NCBI GenBank assembly: GCA_031430695.1
Contig: JANPBZ010000104.1
Coordinates: 1 to 7,564 of the forward strand
Reading direction: 5' to 3'
Length of the DNA stretch: 7,564 nt
From: JAENVT01 sp031430695
GTDB lineage: Bacteria > Actinomycetota > Acidimicrobiia > Acidimicrobiales > Ilumatobacteraceae
The position numbers and the translations under genes are program-made. The notes below the pieces were generated by a model. That model was not told the origin of the DNA and did not search any database. It was given only the letters and a program-made list of their open reading frames with translations. Shown piece by piece: positions 5,120-7,564 of this stretch (positions within the stretch are counted from its first letter, which is position 1; every line of letters starts with the position of its first letter).

Positions 5120-5535
5120 GCGCCCCAGATCCGGGCCCGTATCAGCGCGTCCATTTCCTTGATGAGGCGCGAGAGGATCTCCGCGGTGTTGCTCGACGGT
5201 CGCCCGCTGTTCTCCGGGAGGTCTTTCGGCTTCTCAAGCTGCTCGACGGCGGAAAGTTGCGACCACAGGGGTTGCAGAACTTCGGCAAGACAGGCGATCT
5301 GAGCGACTGCGGCAAGATCGTCGTCGCCCTCGAAGGTGAGCCCGAACATCGGATCGTGGTTCGGAGTGTCGACGGTGGCTTCCGGGTCTGCGAAGTTGTC
5401 GCCGTGGAGGATCGCACCCAAGATCTTCCTTACCTTCTCGCAGGGTTGCGGCTCGAGCGGATCCAAGATCCGATCCGCAGGTCGGACACCCAACGGCGAG
5501 TCTTCCGGATTCGAAAGTTGCTCGGAGGTCAGTAA
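5116..5535 (+). CDS. RelE/ParE-superfamily toxin (module 4)
   Basis: Predicted toxin of 139 aa, probably an mRNA interferase or related RelE/ParE-fold protein. Supporting motifs are VHFLDEAREDLRGVARRSP (helix 1), TGDLSDCGKIVV (59-70), HRIVVRSVDG (78-87) and EVVAVEDR (93-100), the strand order of the RelE fold. The GTG start at 5116 overlaps the antitoxin stop by 4 bp. At 139 aa it is longer than most RelE toxins (about 85-110), because of a basic tail after residue 115 (QDPIRRSDTQRRVFRIRKLL). That tail may be real or may reflect stop-codon loss. Catalytic residues vary widely in this superfamily and cannot be assigned. It converges with gmd across a 10-bp gap. Confidence 0.75.
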   Translation: MSAPDPGPYQRVHFLDEAREDLRGVARRSPAVLREVFRLLKLLDGGKLRPQGLQNFGKTGDLSDCGKIVVALEGEPEHRIVVRSVDGGFRVCEVVAVEDRTQDLPYLLAGLRLERIQDPIRRSDTQRRVFRIRKLLGGQ

Positions 5536-5545
5536 GCAGCGCCGT

Positions 5546-6535
5546 TCACCGCGCCGCGGCGGGTGCGCTCTCCATCGCCAGGTCGTGCGTGACCATCTTG
5601 TGGACGAGATCGGGGAACGACACTTCACGCTCCCAGCCAAGTCGGCTGTGCGCTTTGGACGGATCGCCGACGAGCAAGTCGACCTCGGCCGGCCGCAGGA
5701 ACTTCGGGTCCTGGCGCACATAGCGCTCCCAGTCGTCGATGCCCGCGACCTCGAACGCCATCTGAACGAACTCGCGCACGCGGTGGGTCTCACCGGTTGC
5801 GACGACGTAATCGTCGGGCTCATCTTGCTGCAACATCAGCCACATCGCTTTGACGTAGTCACCGGCGTATCCCCAGTCCCGTTGTGGCTCGAGGTCGCCG
5901 AGCACCAACTCGGTCTGCAGGCCCAGCTTGATCCTGGCCACCGCATGGGAGATCTTGCGAGTGACGAACTCGCGACCGCGGCGCTCGCTCTCGTGGTTGA
6001 ACAAAATGCCCGAGCAGGCGAACATTCCATAGCTCTCGCGGTAGTTCACGGTGATGTGATGTCCGTAGGCCTTGGCACAGCCATATGGGGATCGGGGGTG
6101 GAACGGGGTCCATTCCGTCTGCGGTGTCTCACGTACCTTGCCGAACATCTCCGATGAGCTCGCCTGATAGAAGCGAGTGGGATTGTTGGAGGTGCCGCCG
6201 ACGATGCGAATGGCTTCGAGCATGCGCAGCACTCCGGAACCGTTCACGTTTGCCGTCAGCTCCGGTTGACCGAATGACAGCGGCACGAACGAGATCGCGG
6301 CCAGGTTGTACACCTCGTCGGGTGTCGTCTTCACGAGAACAGCGATCATGCTGGAGAGGTCGCACAGGTCGCCCTCGATCAGTTCGACATAGGGGTGGAC
6401 CCGCTGCATCAGTTCGATCTTCGGATTGTTCTGCCCCCTGACCAGACCGTAGATCGTGTATCCCTTCGAATGCAGAAACTCGGCGAGGAATCGTCCGTCT
6501 TGGCCGGTGATCCCGGTGATGAGGGCGGTGGGCAT
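5546..6535 (-). CDS. gmd: GDP-mannose 4,6-dehydratase
   Basis: Cytosolic short-chain dehydrogenase/reductase of 329 aa that converts GDP-D-mannose to GDP-4-dehydro-6-deoxy-D-mannose, the precursor of GDP-fucose, GDP-rhamnose, GDP-perosamine and related sugars. The NADP-binding motif GITGQDG is at residues 8-14. SSSEMFG supplies the active-site Ser and E129. The catalytic YxxxK is Y151-K155 (SPYGCAKAYGHH). The family signature NHESERRGREFVTRKI and the DWGYAGDYVKAMW segment are present. The length fits the shorter bacterial Gmd group. The ATG at 6535-6533 is chosen because MPTALITGITGQDG is the usual N-terminus; the upstream in-frame ATG at 6571 would run into an intergenic palindrome. The gene is divergent from the polysaccharide exporter, supporting a role in surface glycan synthesis. 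The partner reductase or epimerase is not in this window. Confidence 0.95.
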   Translation of the reverse strand: MPTALITGITGQDGRFLAEFLHSKGYTIYGLVRGQNNPKIELMQRVHPYVELIEGDLCDLSSMIAVLVKTTPDEVYNLAAISFVPLSFGQPELTANVNGSGVLRMLEAIRIVGGTSNNPTRFYQASSSEMFGKVRETPQTEWTPFHPRSPYGCAKAYGHHITVNYRESYGMFACSGILFNHESERRGREFVTRKISHAVARIKLGLQTELVLGDLEPQRDWGYAGDYVKAMWLMLQQDEPDDYVVATGETHRVREFVQMAFEVAGIDDWERYVRQDPKFLRPAEVDLLVGDPSKAHSRLGWEREVSFPDLVHKMVTHDLAMESAPAAAR

Positions 6536-6569
6536 CCCGGCGAGGCTAGCGACTCCCGGCGGCATGCCC

Positions 6570-6597
6570 ATGGCCCACGCGGGGCCATCGGTACACT
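6570..6597. promoter_or_regulatory. Divergent gmd / wzm promoter region with inverted repeat
   Basis: ATGGCCC (6570-6576) and GGGCCAT (6582-6588) form perfect 7-bp arms around a 5-bp centre in the 71-bp gap between the divergent starts. TACACT at 6592-6597 is a plausible -10 for the permease gene and lies 9 nt before its ATG, implying a leader of only about 3 nt or none. No clear -35 was found. The repeat could be an operator shared by both genes. Confidence 0.4.
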
Positions 6598-6606
6598 CTG
6601 GCCCGC

Positions 6607-7407
6607 ATGGCTCTTCGAACAGCGTTGGCGCACCGCAATCTGCTGTATCTGCTGTCGCTGAAAGAGCTCCGCACCCGCTACAAGAAGTCGGTGCTCGGGT
6701 GGGTGTGGAGCTTGTTGAACCCGCTGACGCAGATGTTGATCTTCTCGGTCATCTTCCTGTATGTGTTCATTCAGAAACCGCCCCTCGGCAGCCCGAGTGG
6801 TCTGCAGAACTTCCCGTTGTACTTCTTGTGCGGCCTGCTGCCGTTCAACTTCTTCTCGATCTCGGTCGGGGTGTCGATGGGCAACGTCCAGGGTGGCGCC
6901 GGGCTGATCAAGAAAGTTCAGTTCCCACACGAACACCTTGTCTTCTCGGTTGTCGTCGCCCAATTCGTCACGATGCTGATCGAGTTCGTCGTGCTGATCG
7001 TGGCGCTCCTCATCGGCGGCAACATGGTGTTGCCGTGGCTCCCTGTCCTGGTCGTCATCATGGTGCTGCTCGCGCTGTTCACCACCGGTGTGGCTCTCAC
7101 GCTGTCGGCTGCCAATGTGTTCTTCCACGACGTGAACTACCTATGGGGCATCGTCGCTCAGCTGTTGTTCTACTCAACACCGATCATCTACGACGCCAAC
7201 AATCCAAAGATCCCGCGAGCGCTGCAACTGATCGCCGCGCATGGCCCTACGGGCAGTTTCGTCACTGCCGTCAGAGACGTGATGTACGACCTGCGAATGC
7301 CATCGTTGCTCGACTTCGCTGTACTCACTGCGTACGCAGTAGTTGCGTTCTCGTTCGGCACTTTCGCCTTCGGCCGGCTCTCGCCGCGCTTTGCCGAGGA
7401 GATGTAG
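6607..7407 (+). CDS. ABC-2 polysaccharide export permease (Wzm/TagG type)
   Basis: Inner-membrane permease of 266 aa from the ABC-2 family that exports O-antigen-like, teichoic acid or other surface polysaccharides. The N-terminus has the hallmark LKELRTRYKKSVLGWVWSLL motif. Six hydrophobic segments are seen at about 33-56, 69-92, 112-138, 141-170, 178-195 and 233-256. The conserved stretch FFHDVNYLWGIVAQLLFYSTP precedes the last periplasmic loop. No Shine-Dalgarno is visible, and a -10-like TACACT lies just upstream, so translation may be leaderless. The ATPase gene begins 2 nt after the stop, indicating an operon and one transport complex. Gmd, divergent to the left, probably supplies a sugar nucleotide for the exported glycan. 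The exact glycan cannot be told. Confidence 0.92.
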   Translation: MALRTALAHRNLLYLLSLKELRTRYKKSVLGWVWSLLNPLTQMLIFSVIFLYVFIQKPPLGSPSGLQNFPLYFLCGLLPFNFFSISVGVSMGNVQGGAGLIKKVQFPHEHLVFSVVVAQFVTMLIEFVVLIVALLIGGNMVLPWLPVLVVIMVLLALFTTGVALTLSAANVFFHDVNYLWGIVAQLLFYSTPIIYDANNPKIPRALQLIAAHGPTGSFVTAVRDVMYDLRMPSLLDFAVLTAYAVVAFSFGTFAFGRLSPRFAEEM

Positions 7408-7409
7408 CA

Positions 7410-7564
7410 ATGAGCGATGTCGTGCTCGAGGTCGACCACCTCACCAAGACCTTCCGTATCCATCGCGAACGCGCCAACTCGCTGAAGCAGCGCATCGCGG
7501 CCAAGGGGCGCAATCGCTTTGACGAGTTCGTCGCCCTGGAGGACGTCACCTTCAACGTCAGCGA
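7410..7564 (+). CDS. Polysaccharide ABC exporter ATPase (Wzt/TagH type), 3' end outside window
   Basis: The first 51 residues of an ABC transporter ATP-binding subunit. The start VVLEVDHLTKTFRIHRE, then SLKQRI, a basic linker, and FVALEDVTFNVS match the strand-loop-strand start of Wzt/TagH-type ATPases, which have a longer first loop than ordinary ABC proteins. Walker A would follow just past the window edge. The ATG at 7410 comes 2 nt after the permease stop, and the two should form one exporter. Whether a C-terminal glycan-binding domain is present cannot be seen. Confidence 0.85.
   Translation, partial: MSDVVLEVDHLTKTFRIHRERANSLKQRIAAKGRNRFDEFVALEDVTFNVS

Noticed and set aside
4717..5823. 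368-aa minus-strand frame across the phd-relE module and the end of gmd
   Set aside because: It crosses well-supported genes and their promoter, is low in complexity (Ser/Arg rich) and has no domain resemblance.
6536..6571. Upstream ATG for Gmd
   Set aside because: It adds 12 residues before the canonical Gmd N-terminus and starts inside the divergent-region repeat.
6409..7128. 239-aa minus-strand frame spanning the gmd start and the permease
   Set aside because: Very biased composition (His, Gln, Asp, Arg), antisense to the hydrophobic permease, and no known fold.

Overview
The window looks like high-GC bacterial chromosome, most plausibly from an actinobacterium. The reasons are strong G/C at third codon positions, frequent GTG starts, apparently leaderless or very short-leader promoters, and a Gmd plus Wzm/Wzt-type surface polysaccharide locus. 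The phylum is an inference from style; no rRNA or marker gene is present.

Layout. (1) 1-656, +: the 3' part of a copper tyrosinase-family gene, cut by the window's left edge. (2) 658-1977, -: two adjacent PIN-toxin modules. AbrB-type antitoxin plus VapC lies upstream, and Phd-type antitoxin plus VapC lies downstream. (3) 1978-2306: a structured divergent intergenic region with several inverted repeats, including a near-perfect 47-bp palindrome. (4) 2307-3482, +: a class II Fic protein with a C-terminal winged helix. (5) 3662-4220, -: a third PIN module with a ribbon-helix-helix antitoxin. (6) 4388-4669, +: a short AbiEi-like N-terminal fragment, probably the remains of a larger gene. (7) 4844-5535, +: a Phd/YefM antitoxin plus RelE/ParE-like toxin, preceded by two TGTACA boxes 12 bp apart. 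(8) 5546-6535, -: GDP-mannose 4,6-dehydratase. (9) 6607-7564, +: a Wzm/TagG-type ABC permease and the start of its Wzt/TagH-type ATPase.

The central 4.9 kb (658-5535) is a toxin-antitoxin island. It holds four complete two-gene modules, one stand-alone Fic enzyme that carries its own inhibitory motif, and one broken AbiEi-like gene. Each antitoxin gene overlaps its toxin gene by 4 to 17 bp. Three of the four modules have a clear short repeat at the antitoxin promoter/start, the expected place for autorepression; the fourth has a short direct repeat there. The island fits between flanking genes almost without spare bases: 1 bp from the tyrosinase stop and 10 bp from the gmd stop. No transposase, integrase, tRNA or CRISPR array was seen. 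The right flank is a divergent pair of units for making and exporting a surface glycan: Gmd turns GDP-mannose into a 6-deoxy-sugar precursor, and the ABC transporter would export the polymer.
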